From Geosiphon pyriformis (taxonomy: Eukaryota > Glomeromycota > Glomeromycetes > Archaeosporales > Geosiphonaceae), in contig JAAOMT010000294.1 of assembly GCA_016748015.1 (NCBI GenBank), forward strand, positions 157,175 to 221,174: 64,000 nucleotides of DNA. Reading direction: 5' to 3'. A model generated the notes under the pieces. It was not told the DNA's origin. It worked only from the letters and a program-made list of their open reading frames with translations, and did no database searches. Of this stretch, positions 55,256 through 64,000 are shown piece by piece (position 1 is the first letter of the stretch; each line of letters opens with the position of its first letter). A program made the translations under genes and the position numbers.

Positions 55256-56266
55256 TGTTACTGGAGGTTTTTGGTCTCTTTTCTTGAATGTTGTAACTGT
55301 CTGTTGGTTGCAAATTCACGTTTTCTAGAAGTAGTTGAACCTCCAATAACTGAATTTATCTTCAAATTATCTTCTATAATTTGAACTGCTGGACTTATAA
55401 GTGGAATGGCCAATTCCGTGTCAGTTGCTTTGTGTAGTTACATTGTAGTAAACATCAACTCTTTCCCAGAAATTACTCGTCTAGAAGCTTACTAAAAATG
55501 TGTAGTTACTTTGCTGTAAAAGTCAACTTTTTTACAGGAATCTTGTCTGTAGATTATCTTAATGATTATGATAAGAAAATAAAAGAAAATAAAAGAAATA
55601 TAAAAGAAATAGAATTTTATCAAAGAAAACGTTTTCTATCCAGGCCTGGAGTCACTAACAAATCACTGAAATTGGTAGCTAATCAATTTCAAAACGTTAG
55701 TTGGGTTTTGGGGATTTTCCAAGTGCAATAATTAAAAAATTTGGTTTTTCAAATTATTTGATATTTATTTCTTTTTGTGTGTATAGAAATGGTTCTAGTG
55801 ATAAAATCTAAAGTAAGATACATTTTTTTGAAGAGAAAAGCTCTTCTTTTATACAACTTGTTGTAGTACTAGTCTATGAACTTGTACTTTTTCTCTTTGC
55901 TCAACTTTTGGCAAACTAAAGATACATTTTGATGAACTACAAATTATTTTGCTGAACTATTAATTAATTTGGGTGAACTATTCATAATTTCGGCGAATTT
56001 CTATAAATTTTGGCAAATTTCTTATAAATTTCAATGAATTTTTGTAAATTTTGGTGAATTTTAGAATGTTACAAAGTTCAAAGTATTGTGTAATTTGATC
56101 ATCCTACTTTCTGTTATACTAATTGAATTATTTAATTGAATCGTAATATGTAATAATTGATTAAATAATAAATAATAATTTGAAATGATATTAATATATT
56201 AATTAATTATAGAAATTATAAGGGTAATTTTTCTGCTAATTAATAGCTAAAATTTTACTGGTAACA
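55256..56266 (-). repeat. B2 5' LTR (1,011 bp) with promoter
   Basis: TGTTACTGG at 55256 to CTGGTAACA at 56266. Minus strand TATAAAAG at 55846-55853, followed by AAGAG..CTCTT near the start site and AATAAA-type signals near 55765. The 68-bp repeat pair is near 55415-55550. Confidence 0.9.
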
Positions 56267-56995
56267 ATGTCATCAAATTGGAACCATACTCATGCACATG
56301 CATTGATCTGAAAATAGCACTGGAAATTCCAGCAATCACAATGGTTCAACTAGCATCTAAAAGTAGTTTAGCAAAAAGAGGAATTAATATCAGAAGAGGA
56401 ATAATTGATGCAGAATATGTGGAAAATATCATTGCTATACTACAAAATGATTCAGAAAAGGCCTATATAATAGAGCCAAACAAAAAGATAGCACAGACAA
56501 TATTCCTGCCTCTGGTCAAAATAACTCAGTTAGTATCAGTGAGAAATAGGGAAGAATTAGGAATAACAGTAAGAGAAATACAGAGATTTGGATCAACAGG
56601 TAGAATAGATATACCAGTTAATATGACAGAGAAAAAAATTGTTGACAAAGAAGAAATTATCTCAACCCATCAAACAATTTCTATTCCACCATATGACTAG
56701 TATATGGTAGTTATAGAAAGGAAAGTAAAGGATCAGAACCAGATTTTTGAAGCAGAAGCAACACTTTGTGAATCAGAAGAAATTGGACTCATTAATCTTC
56801 ACATACCAGCCAAGAACTATAGCTGCATAAAAATTCCTATCTACAACAACACCAGAAAGATTCTAAAAATACCAGAAGGAACCATCATAAAACATTTAAC
56901 TACTGAAATAGAAAACCAACCACCAAACTCCATTCCAGACTTTTTACAGCTTTGTAGATATGTTGACATCACATCACAAACAATATATGGATGAA
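56267..56995 (+). pseudogene. A3 dUTPase (second piece) and linker
   Basis: Motif 2 ASKSSLAKRG, motif 3 GIIDAEYVENI, motif 4 KIAQTIFLPL, motif 5 RFGSTGRI. TAG at 56698-56700 replaces a Gln codon (PPYDQYM-type), then the linker is open at 56704-56994 (AEATLCESEEIGL, GTIIKHLTTEIE, DITSQTIYG). It continues the 46131-46277 piece in the same frame. Confidence 0.87.
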
Positions 56996-58420
56996 ACAAA
57001 TATTATTTGCTCTAACCAGAACAATTGGAACAAATGAACATGGGAAATCTAGATCCACTTCAATGCATACAGCTGAAGATGTTGTTCAACAAGTTCAATG
57101 ACATTTTCGCCAGCAAGAATGAATTTGGCAAAACTGACATCATTCAACACCAGATCAAAACTGGAGATGCTATGCCAATAAAACAATAAGCATACAGAGT
57201 ACCATCTGCCAGCCATGAAATCATTTGTCAAGAAATCAACTAGATGCTTAACAATGGGTTGATTCAGCCATCAATAAGCCTATGGTCATTACCAGTAGTA
57301 CTTGTCCAGAAAAAGAATGGGAAAATTTGCTTTTGTGTGGACTACAGAAAGCTTAATGGAGTCACACGTGGAGACAGCTATCCAATTCCACGGATTCAGA
57401 AATTATTCAATGTTTTTGGGGGAAACAAATGGTTCTCAACATTGGATTTAGATAATGGTTACTGGCAAGTAACCATGGATTCAGTGGACAAAGAAAAGAA
57501 TGCATTCACAACATAGGAGGGAAATTTTGAATTTGAAGTGATGCCATTTGGCTTAACAAATATACCAGCCACATTCCAATAGCTAATGGAAATAGTATAT
57601 ACTGGCTTATTGTGGAAATCAGTAGTCATTTATTTAGATAACACCAATGTGTTCTCCAAAACATTTGATGATTATTTGCATTATCTACAACAAATGTTTG
57701 AAAGGCTATGATGAGCAGAGCTAAAGTTAAATGCCAATAAGTGCTTTTTTGACAAGACAGAATTAAATTTTTTAGAGCACATAGTAAGCAAAGATGGCAT
57801 TAAAACAGATCCAAAAAAGATAGAGATAGTCAAGAACTTTCCAGTACCAACCAATATAACAGAGTTAAAATCATTCTTGAGATTCGCAGACTATTATCAA
57901 TGCTTCATCAAAAACTTTTTTAAGATAGTCCAACCACTCAATCATTTCCAAACCAAAAATGTAAAATACAAATGGACAGAAACACAACAAGAAGCTTTTA
58001 ATATTTTAAGAAGAAAGCTTATACAAGTTCCAGTACTGATCTATCCAGATTACAACAAATCATTTATTATTACCACCAATGCATTAGGCCAAGCATTGGG
58101 AGCAGTACTATCACAGAGAAGACCAAATAGAAGAGAACATCCAGTCACATATGCCAGCCAAAATTTAACTCCAGCTGTAAAAATTATAGAACACCAGAAT
58201 TAGAACACTTAGCAATTTATTGGGCAGTCATGAAATGGAGCAAATACTTAAGCCAGAAGTTTGATATATACACAGATTACAAGAGATTAACAGCACTTCA
58301 TAAACAGGAATTTGGAGATGGAAGACAATCAAGATGGAAAATAGCACTATTACTATATACTTACACTATACATTATAAAAAAAGAAAAGACAATGGAAAT
58401 GCTGACAGTTTGTTGTAAAT
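56996..58420 (+). pseudogene. A3 reverse transcriptase and RNase H
   Basis: CFCVDYRKLN, FSTLDLDNGYWQV, FEVMPFGL, then YLDN at 57631-57642. Two neighbouring TGA codons at 57709-57714 replace the Arg-Arg of ERLRRAGL. RNase H reads ITTNALGQALGAVL (Asn for Asp). A missing A near 58184 shifts the frame before EHLAIYWAVMKW. Dead at both active sites. Confidence 0.87.
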
Positions 58421-58639
58421 GAGACAAATCTAAAACATTTCAACACAAAAATATAACAAAACCAGAACAAATTCAATGAAAATATAATAAAAGATGAACA
58501 TACAAAAATATCAACAACTACAACATTATATAAATCCTCAACAGTTCAAGAAGAAATTATCTCAAAATAAGTGAAATAATATCAAACAACAATCAAAACA
58601 TTTTATCAATTATAAAAATATAATTTACTGAAAAAACAG

Positions 58640-59870
58640 AAGAAATTCAGATCAACCAATAAGAGTTGTCACAGAACCAAAGAAAGAGACAATATTATTC
58701 AACATGCATTCAAATCCAACAGCAGGACATTTTCATAAAGAAACAATCATGGAAAGAACAAAAAAAAGATACTATTGGTCATCAATGTATCCAGATATCA
58801 TTCAATATGTTCAGAATTGTGATGTTTGTCAGAGAAGAGATGGAACAAAATCCAGTGAACTATTAAGATCAATCAAAGTGAGACAACCATTTAACCATAT
58901 CAGAATTGACTTAGTCAGACCATTAACAATTACCAGTAGAGACAACAGATACATTGCAGTAGCCATGAATTATCTTACTAAATGGCCAGAAGCAAAAGCC
59001 ATTCAAAGAGCAGATACAGAACCTATTGCCAAATTCGTTTATCAAGATTTGATTTGTCAACATAGATGTCCAAAAGAACTATTATCAGATCAAAGAACTC
59101 ACTTTGTGAACAGAACATTAGCAGAATTAAGTCAGAGATTTGGAATCAAAAGACCATTATCATCACTATACTATCCACAAACAAATGGGTTAGTTGAAAG
59201 GTTTAACAGAATATTGTGTGAAGTAATTACCAAGATCAGTCAAAAAAATCAGGACAAATGAGATTTGTTTATACTATCAGTATTATTTGCTTATTAGACA
59301 ATAAAGCAAGACACTACACAAGCAACACCATTTGAATTAGTATATGATAGAACAGCAATATTACCAGTTAAGATGGAAGTCACCACTTATCTAACAAAAC
59401 CAATAACTGAAGACAATTTTCAGAAAACGTTGCTAAAAAAAACATATAACTTAATAGAAACATTAGAAAATAAACAGCAAAGAACAGCTGATAACATCCA
59501 GAAGTCACAAGAAAAACAAAAAAAAAGACATAATAATTAACTACCAAACAAACCAGTTGAATTTAAGATTGAAGACAAAGTATTTCTACATCATACCAAA
59601 GCAGAAAAACAATAGAGTGGAAAATTTGACCCCAAATGGAACAGACCATTTCACATAGAAAAAATTCTTGGAAATAGAGCTTATAAATTAAGATGAAACA
59701 ACAAAATCTTAACCAAAGCAGCACATGGTGATTGACTAAAATCATATTACCAAATAACATTATTATCTACCAATAATATTTTACAATTAGAAGTACAACA
59801 AATACTAGTTCAACCAGATAAGATTCCACAAGATCTGGAACCAATCATAATCATTGGACCAAACACATAA
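58640..59870 (+). pseudogene. A3 integrase
   Basis: HHCC module (HSNPTAGHFHKET...CDVC), first Asp (IRIDLVRPL), LTKWPEAKAI, second Asp (LLSDQRTHF), Glu (LVERFN). Open at 58704-59261, then TGA for Trp. At 59058-59060 the codon is CAA where A2/A4 have TGA and A1 TAA. The GPY/F-like tail ends IIIIGPNT then TAA at 59868-59870. 58421-58639 is the degraded RNase H-integrase connection. Confidence 0.87.
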
Positions 59871-59930
59871 AATCAAACAATAAAGAGTATATAAAGACAC
59901 AGTATATGCGACAAAGGCAACTAAAAAAAA

Positions 59931-60566
59931 ATGGAAATACCAGATCATATTCATGCCATAGCTCAACAATTATTCTAGGCTTTAAGTCAACAACCCTTAG
60001 ACATGGAAATTATCATTAACAACCAAACAATTTGCTATCAAAACACTAAAAGAAAGACAAAGAATATACCATATTAGTGGTTATCAAAGAATAATAAAAA
60101 CTGGTCAGATAACATAATAGAAAAAGTAAAGAACACTTTTGAGAAAATACCTATTATGGCACCAACAGAAGAGTTTACAAAAAAAAATTGAAAGCAATGG
60201 ACAGAATGACTTCCAATATCATATTGCTACTACCAGTTAGGTCAAAAGTTGAATATTCAGGAGTTGTATATCGACAAATCCAAGAGAAAATTCAACCAAA
60301 ACATAATACAACAAATTGAAGAATTTATTGGAAAGAAAACTAATTCAACACTACATGTTAAAACAATGTACTGACTACACAACATATTTCAGAACTATCT
60401 AGAAATACTGTTACACTCTGACATAGAAACCATAACCATTAACCAATGGGGAAGAATAAACAATACACAAGTAAAAGATGTGAGAAACAGAGTTGAATAA
60501 ACAATACTTGAAAAAGAAGTATTAGAATTAATTCAAAACAAAGATTTTGATGGAGCTCAATATTAA
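59931..60566 (+). pseudogene. A3 ORF3, full length with stops
   Basis: ATG at 59931 (MEIPDHIHAIAQQLF), 60 nt after the Gag-Pol stop. The frame of 59931 is kept to TAT TAA at 60564-60566, with about six stops mostly at Gln/Trp positions. Blocks: NIIEKVKNTFEKIPIMAPTE, YCYYQLGQKLNIQELYID, TMY.LHNIFQNY, INQWGRINNTQVKDVRNRVE. About 212 codons. It shows ORF3 is one gene across the whole interval. Confidence 0.8.
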
Positions 60567-60578
60567 AGGAGGAAATAA
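60567..60578 (+). other. A3 polypurine tract
   Basis: GGAGGAAATAA (preceded by AAA of the ORF3 stop) directly abuts TGTTAC of the 3' LTR. The B-family equivalent is GAGGAGGAAATTA. Confidence 0.75.
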
Positions 60579-61462
60579 TGTTACTCATAAAAAAAAAACA
60601 GATAGAGAGAAATAGTAGACCAATAGAAGAATAGTAGTTAGCATGTAAACACATATGGAACAATGTCAGAAATCATGGCACATTGCTCAGCAATATGGAG
60701 CAATGTCAGAAAACATGGCACATTATTCAACAATGTGAAGCAATGTTAGAAAATAAGAGCACATCACTCAGCAATGTGAGCATTGCTCAAGAAATCATAG
60801 CATATTGCTCGGGCATGTGAGCAATCTCATAGAACATTAATTATGTATATATAGCGGCAGTGTTAGAAGTAGAAAGAGCAGAATCCTTAGGTTAGAAACC
60901 ATTCTGTTTAGATTTACTTTACACAACTTTCTACATCACAAATTATCAATAAATAATTATTTACTATCTCAATCTATTCTCCATTATCAACATGAAGTGT
61001 TGATAGTCATTGATACTTAATCACACTGGACCAATAGCTCTTGATCACAGCTATTGATAGAATACTAACTTGCTTATTGCCTTGGCTTATTTCTTTATGT
61101 TATTTCTTTTATTTTCTTGTTTTAATTGTTGTTATTACTAACTCTATTAAGGATTAATGCACGGGGTACTGACATCAGGATATAGCACTGGTAAAAGACC
61201 CAAAAATAAGGGTAAGACACTTGATTAAGGTTAGCTTACCAGGAGAAACACTGGCCATTATGCTGAGAAAGAAATTGACAAAACTGTGGTTTCAGAAAAC
61301 TATAGATAAAACTATTACCACTGAATCTCTGTCCATTATACAAAGGACTCAACCAAAACCTTCAGATAAACACACCTTCAGATTTTCATCATCAACAACC
61401 ACCTTGAGCACCAAGTTACAGGTTTGTTATTTACTCTAACATTTAAATAATTACTTGTAACA
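60579..61462 (+). repeat. A3 3' LTR (884 bp)
   Basis: TGTTACTCAT at 60579 to CTTGTAACA at 61462. Three U3 palindrome units (about 60665-60790) against four in the 5' LTR, otherwise collinear: TATATATAG near 60846, AATAAA near 60949, stem-loops near 60980-61050. Outside it ATGG (61463-61466) repeats 31429-31432. Confidence 0.88.
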
Positions 61463-61990
61463 ATGGCTACTGCAATATATCTGTTGTCTTTACTGGTGAT
61501 TGTTAATGGTCCAACTAAGTCAATTTTAATGTAATCAAATGGTTGTTCCACTTTGATTGGTTTCAATGGTTCACTGGGTTTTGTTCCTTCTCTTCTCTGA
61601 CAAGCATCACAATTTTGAACATATTAGATGATGTCTGAATACATTAATGGCCAATAATATCTTTTTCTGGTTCTTTCCATGGTTGTTTCTTTATAAAAAT
61701 GTCCTATTGTTGGATCTGAGTACATGTTGAATAATATTGTCTCTTTTTCTGGTTCTGTGATTACTCTAGTTAGTTAATCTGAATTTCTTTTGTTCTTCTG
61801 GTAAAATATATTTTGATGGTTGATAAAATATTTTAATTGTTGTTTTATGTTTCTTTGTTTTTTTTAAGATAATTTCTTCTTGAACAATTGGGTATTTATA
61901 TAATGTTGAAGTTGTTGGTATTTTTATATATTCATCTTTTGTTATATTTTTGGGTTGAAATGTTTTTAGATTTGTCTTATTTGTGACAAA
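61463..61990 (-). pseudogene. A4 integrase N-terminal piece
   Basis: Resumes A4 at the ATGG duplication: first Asp (IKIDLVGPL), QRREGTKPSEPLKPIKV, and the HHCC module (HFYKETTM...CDAC, about 61600-61720). Further left to right it becomes the degraded connection to RNase H. One frame with 30918-31432. Confidence 0.82.
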
Positions 61991-62009
61991 CCATTGGCAT
62001 TTTTATTGT

Positions 62010-63440
62010 TTTTTTCTTTTTTATAATGTATTGTATAATTGAATAGTGAAGTTCTATTTTCCATCTGGCATGGCAGTCATTTCCAAATTTTTGCTTCTGA
62101 ATTGAAGTCAATCTCTTGTAATCAGTGTATACCTCAAACTTTTGACTCAAGTATTTCTTCCACTTAATGACAGCCCAATAGATGGCTAAGTATTCTAGTG
62201 CTGGAGTTCCATAGTTTTTTTCAGCTGGACTTAAGCTTCTACTGGTGTAAGCTATTGGGTGTTCTCGTCCATCAGGTTCTTTCTAAGATAATACTGCTCT
62301 CAATGCTTGACCAGATGCATCAGTTGTAATTATAAATAGCTTGCTATGATCCAGATAGATCAGTACTGGGGCTTGAATAAGCTTTTTTCTTAATGTATCA
62401 AAAGCTTCTTGCTAGGTTTTTGTCTATTCATATTTGATGTTCTTTGTTTGGAGCTAGTATAGTGGTTGAGCTATTTTAGAAAAGTCTTTGATGAAGTGGC
62501 AGTAGTATCCAGCAAATACCAAGAATGCTCTTAATTCTGTGAGATTATTTGGTACTAAAAAGTTTTTGACAATCTTAATCTTGTCTGAATCCATTTTGAT
62601 TCTATCTTTGCTTACAACATGTCCCAAAAACTTGAGTTTAGTTTTTCCAAAGAAATATTTGGTTGCATTTAGCTTTAATCTGGCTTTTTGTAGTCTTTTA
62701 AACACTTATTGAAGGTGGTGTAAATGATCATTGAATGTTTTTGAGAACACATTGGTGTCATCCAAGTATATGACTATAGATTTTCATAGTAGTCTAGTAT
62801 AAACAATTTTCATAAGTTGCTGGAAAGTGGCTGGAGCATTTATCAAACCAAATGGCATTACTTCAAATTCAAAGTTTTCTTCTCTTGTGGTAAATGCTGT
62901 TTTCTTTTTGTCAGCTGGATTCATGGCTACTTGCCAGTAACCACTATCTAAATCCAGTGTTGAGAACCATTTATTTCCTTCAAAAGCATCAAAAAGTTCT
63001 TGGATTTTTGAAGTTGGATAGCTATCTTCTTTGGTTACTCTATTCAATTTCCAATAATCCACACAAAAATGGATCTTTTCATTTTTCTTCTGAACTAGTA
63101 CCACTGGTGATGATCATGGCCTCATTGATGGCTGAATTAGCCCATTGTCAAGCATTTGGTTAATTTCTTGATGAATGATCTCATGGCTGGTTGGTGGTAC
63201 TCTATATGCTCTTTGTTTTATTGGCATTACATCTCCAGTCTTGATCTGGTATTGGATTATATTAGTTCTGCCAAATTCATTTTTACTGGCAAAGATGTCA
63301 TTGAAATTGTTGAGTAACATCTTAAGTTGCATCTGTTGAAGTGGGTCTAAGTTTCTCAAATTCATTTGTTCCAATTGTTCTAGTTGGAGCAAATAACATT
63401 CCCTTTGTCCATAAATGGTTTGTAATATAATATTCACATA
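62010..63440 (-). pseudogene. A4 reverse transcriptase and RNase H, catalytic motifs intact
   Basis: RT: HFCVDYWKLN, FSTLDLDSGYWQVAM, AFTTREENFEFEVMPFGLINAPATFQ in pieces, YLDD at 62757-62768, FLGHVVSKDRI. RNase H keeps TDASGQ and VYTDYK. Stops near 63110, 62780, 62450 and 62285. It is the only A copy here with both RT and RNase H catalytic Asp residues. Confidence 0.87.
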
Positions 63441-64000
63441 TCCACAAAGCTAGGAAAAATTTGGAATGTAGTTTGGTGATTGGTCCTTAACTTCAATGGT
63501 TAAGTATCCAATGATGGTTTCTTTTGGTATCTCAGTGACATTTTCAGTTGTGTTGTAAATAGGAATTTTGATGTTTTTGGGGCTTTTGGCTGCTATGTAA
63601 AAATTAGTAAGTCCACTCTCTTCTGATTCACAAATGGTGGCTTCTGCTTCAAACAACTGAACTTGATCTTTTATTTTCCTCTTTATAGCTAATATGTACT
63701 AGTTATATGGTGGAATAGAAATTAATTGATGGGTTGAGATAATTTCTCCTTTGTCAACAATTTTTTTCTCTGCCATATTAACTGGTACATTTATTCTACT
63801 TATTAATCTAAAACCTTGTATTCTTCTTGCTGTTATCCCTAATTCTTCTCTATTTTCTACTGGTATTAACTAAGCTATTTTCACCAAAGGTAGGAATATT
63901 GCTTGTGCTATTTTTTTATTTGAATCTATAATATATGTCTTTTCCGAATCATTTTGTAGCATAACAACAATATTTCTTATGTATTTTGCATTAATTATTT
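63441..64000 (-). pseudogene. A4 linker and C-terminal dUTPase, cut by window edge
   Basis: Linker FEAEATICESEESGLTNFY, IYNTTENVTEI, TIIGYLTIEVK at 63450-63656. Then dUTPase motif 4 KIAQAIFLPL (about 63880-63910) and traces of motifs 3 and 5 up to 64000. The rest of A4 (zinc module, protease, gag, 5' LTR) lies beyond the window. Confidence 0.8.

Larger units (their letters stand above)
46278..56266 (-). mobile_element. B2: best-preserved family B element, in A3 dUTPase
   Basis: 9,989 bp with two 1,011-bp LTRs (46278-47288 and 55256-56266). Gag-Pol runs from ATG 55207 to TAA 48152 (about 2,350 codons), ORF3 47269-47934. A 2-bp deletion near 52.09 kb and a 1-bp deletion near 50.38 kb together restore frame. 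RT reads YFDN and protease DSR. No exact target duplication remains (ACAC versus ATGT), but the insertion point is exact relative to the A1 dUTPase sequence. Confidence 0.92.
31433..61462 (+). mobile_element. A3: Ty3/gypsy-type element with dUTPase and ORF3, carrying B1 and B2
   Basis: Plus-strand element with exact ATGG target duplication (31429-31432 and 61463-61466). Parts: 5' LTR 31433-32356, PBS, gag 32381-32704 and 42460-44260, protease, Cys-rich module, dUTPase 46131-46277 and 56267-56640, RT/RNase H, integrase to 59870, ORF3 59931-60566, PPT, 3' LTR 60579-61462. Removing B1 (9,759 nt with duplication) and B2 (9,993 nt) keeps frame across both junctions. Frameshifts near 45.1-45.2 kb and 58.18 kb plus many stops make it inactive. 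Confidence 0.9.
18893..64000 (-). mobile_element. A4: A-family element hosting the nested stack, truncated by window end
   Basis: Pieces: 3' LTR 18893-19748, ORF3 19763-20400, integrase C-terminus 20459-20855, integrase core 30918-31432, integrase N-terminus through dUTPase 61463-64000. Interruptions are A2 (20856-30917) and A3 (31433-61462). The integrase frame matches across A3 after subtracting 30,034 nt. Catalytic residues are the best kept of the A copies: RT YLDD, RNase H TDAS, integrase D, D and E. Frames are still broken. Its 5' LTR and target duplication lie beyond 64000. Confidence 0.88.

Noticed and set aside
1-64000. tRNA, rRNA or host protein-coding genes
   Set aside because: No cloverleaf-like or rRNA-like sequence and no non-transposon protein family was recognised; every interval longer than 300 bp is attributable to a LINE, an LTR element, a spacer or the gap.

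Overview
The window is repeat-only eukaryotic DNA: very AT-rich, almost free of CpG, and built from layered, decaying retrotransposons, with no recognisable host gene, tRNA or rRNA. The non-LTR (LINE) ORF1/ORF2 proteins resemble the abundant LINE proteins I associate with arbuscular mycorrhizal fungi (Glomeromycotina, Gigaspora-like genomes). That assignment is inference from family resemblance, not from a search. Open frames are broken mostly by C-to-T/G-to-A nonsense changes, as expected from deamination of methylated cytosine.

Layout. (1) 1-15561: a minus-strand LINE (LINE-1; ORF1 13615-15561, ORF2 from 13618 leftwards) split inside its endonuclease by a Ty3/gypsy-type element, A1 (2205-13334, minus, target duplication CCAG). 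A1's own 3' LTR is split by a solo LTR of a second family, B (2430-3411). (2) 15562-17578: an AT-rich spacer and the 5' part of an extremely AT-decayed plus-strand LINE (LINE-2). (3) 17579-18892: an LTR fragment (A5) and an internally deleted element (A6). (4) 18893-64000: one nested stack. Element A4 (minus, running off the right edge) carries A2 (20856-30917, minus) and A3 (31433-61462, plus) inside its integrase region. A3 in turn carries two minus-strand B elements, B1 (32705-42459, with a 219-N gap) in gag and B2 (46278-56266) in the dUTPase region. Four of the six insertions keep an exact 4-bp target duplication. The other two (B2, A2) have duplications differing only by transitions.

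Shared plan of families A and B: LTRs with TGTTAC...GTAACA ends; a primer-binding site starting TGGTGCT two bases inside the 5' LTR; one continuous Gag-Pol frame (about 2,350-2,550 codons) in the order Gag N-terminal domain, capsid, zinc knuckle, Pro/Gln-rich linker, aspartic protease, Cys-rich putative zinc module, dUTPase, linker, reverse transcriptase, RNase H, integrase with GPY/F-like end; then a separate small gene (ORF3, about 205-221 codons) just before the polypurine tract and 3' LTR. ORF3 is conserved between the two families, has no signal peptide or membrane segment, and its C-terminal half resembles the N-terminal domain of the same elements' Gag. I read it as a Gag-derived accessory gene; this and the dUTPase plus zinc module are the most unusual content of the window.

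No element is intact. B2 is the best preserved: an open ORF3 (221 codons), an open 390-codon dUTPase/RT segment, equal 1,011-bp LTRs, and a few nonsense codons and small deletions elsewhere. A4 and B1 keep the RT YLDD motif; A1, A2, A3 and B2 have lost it.
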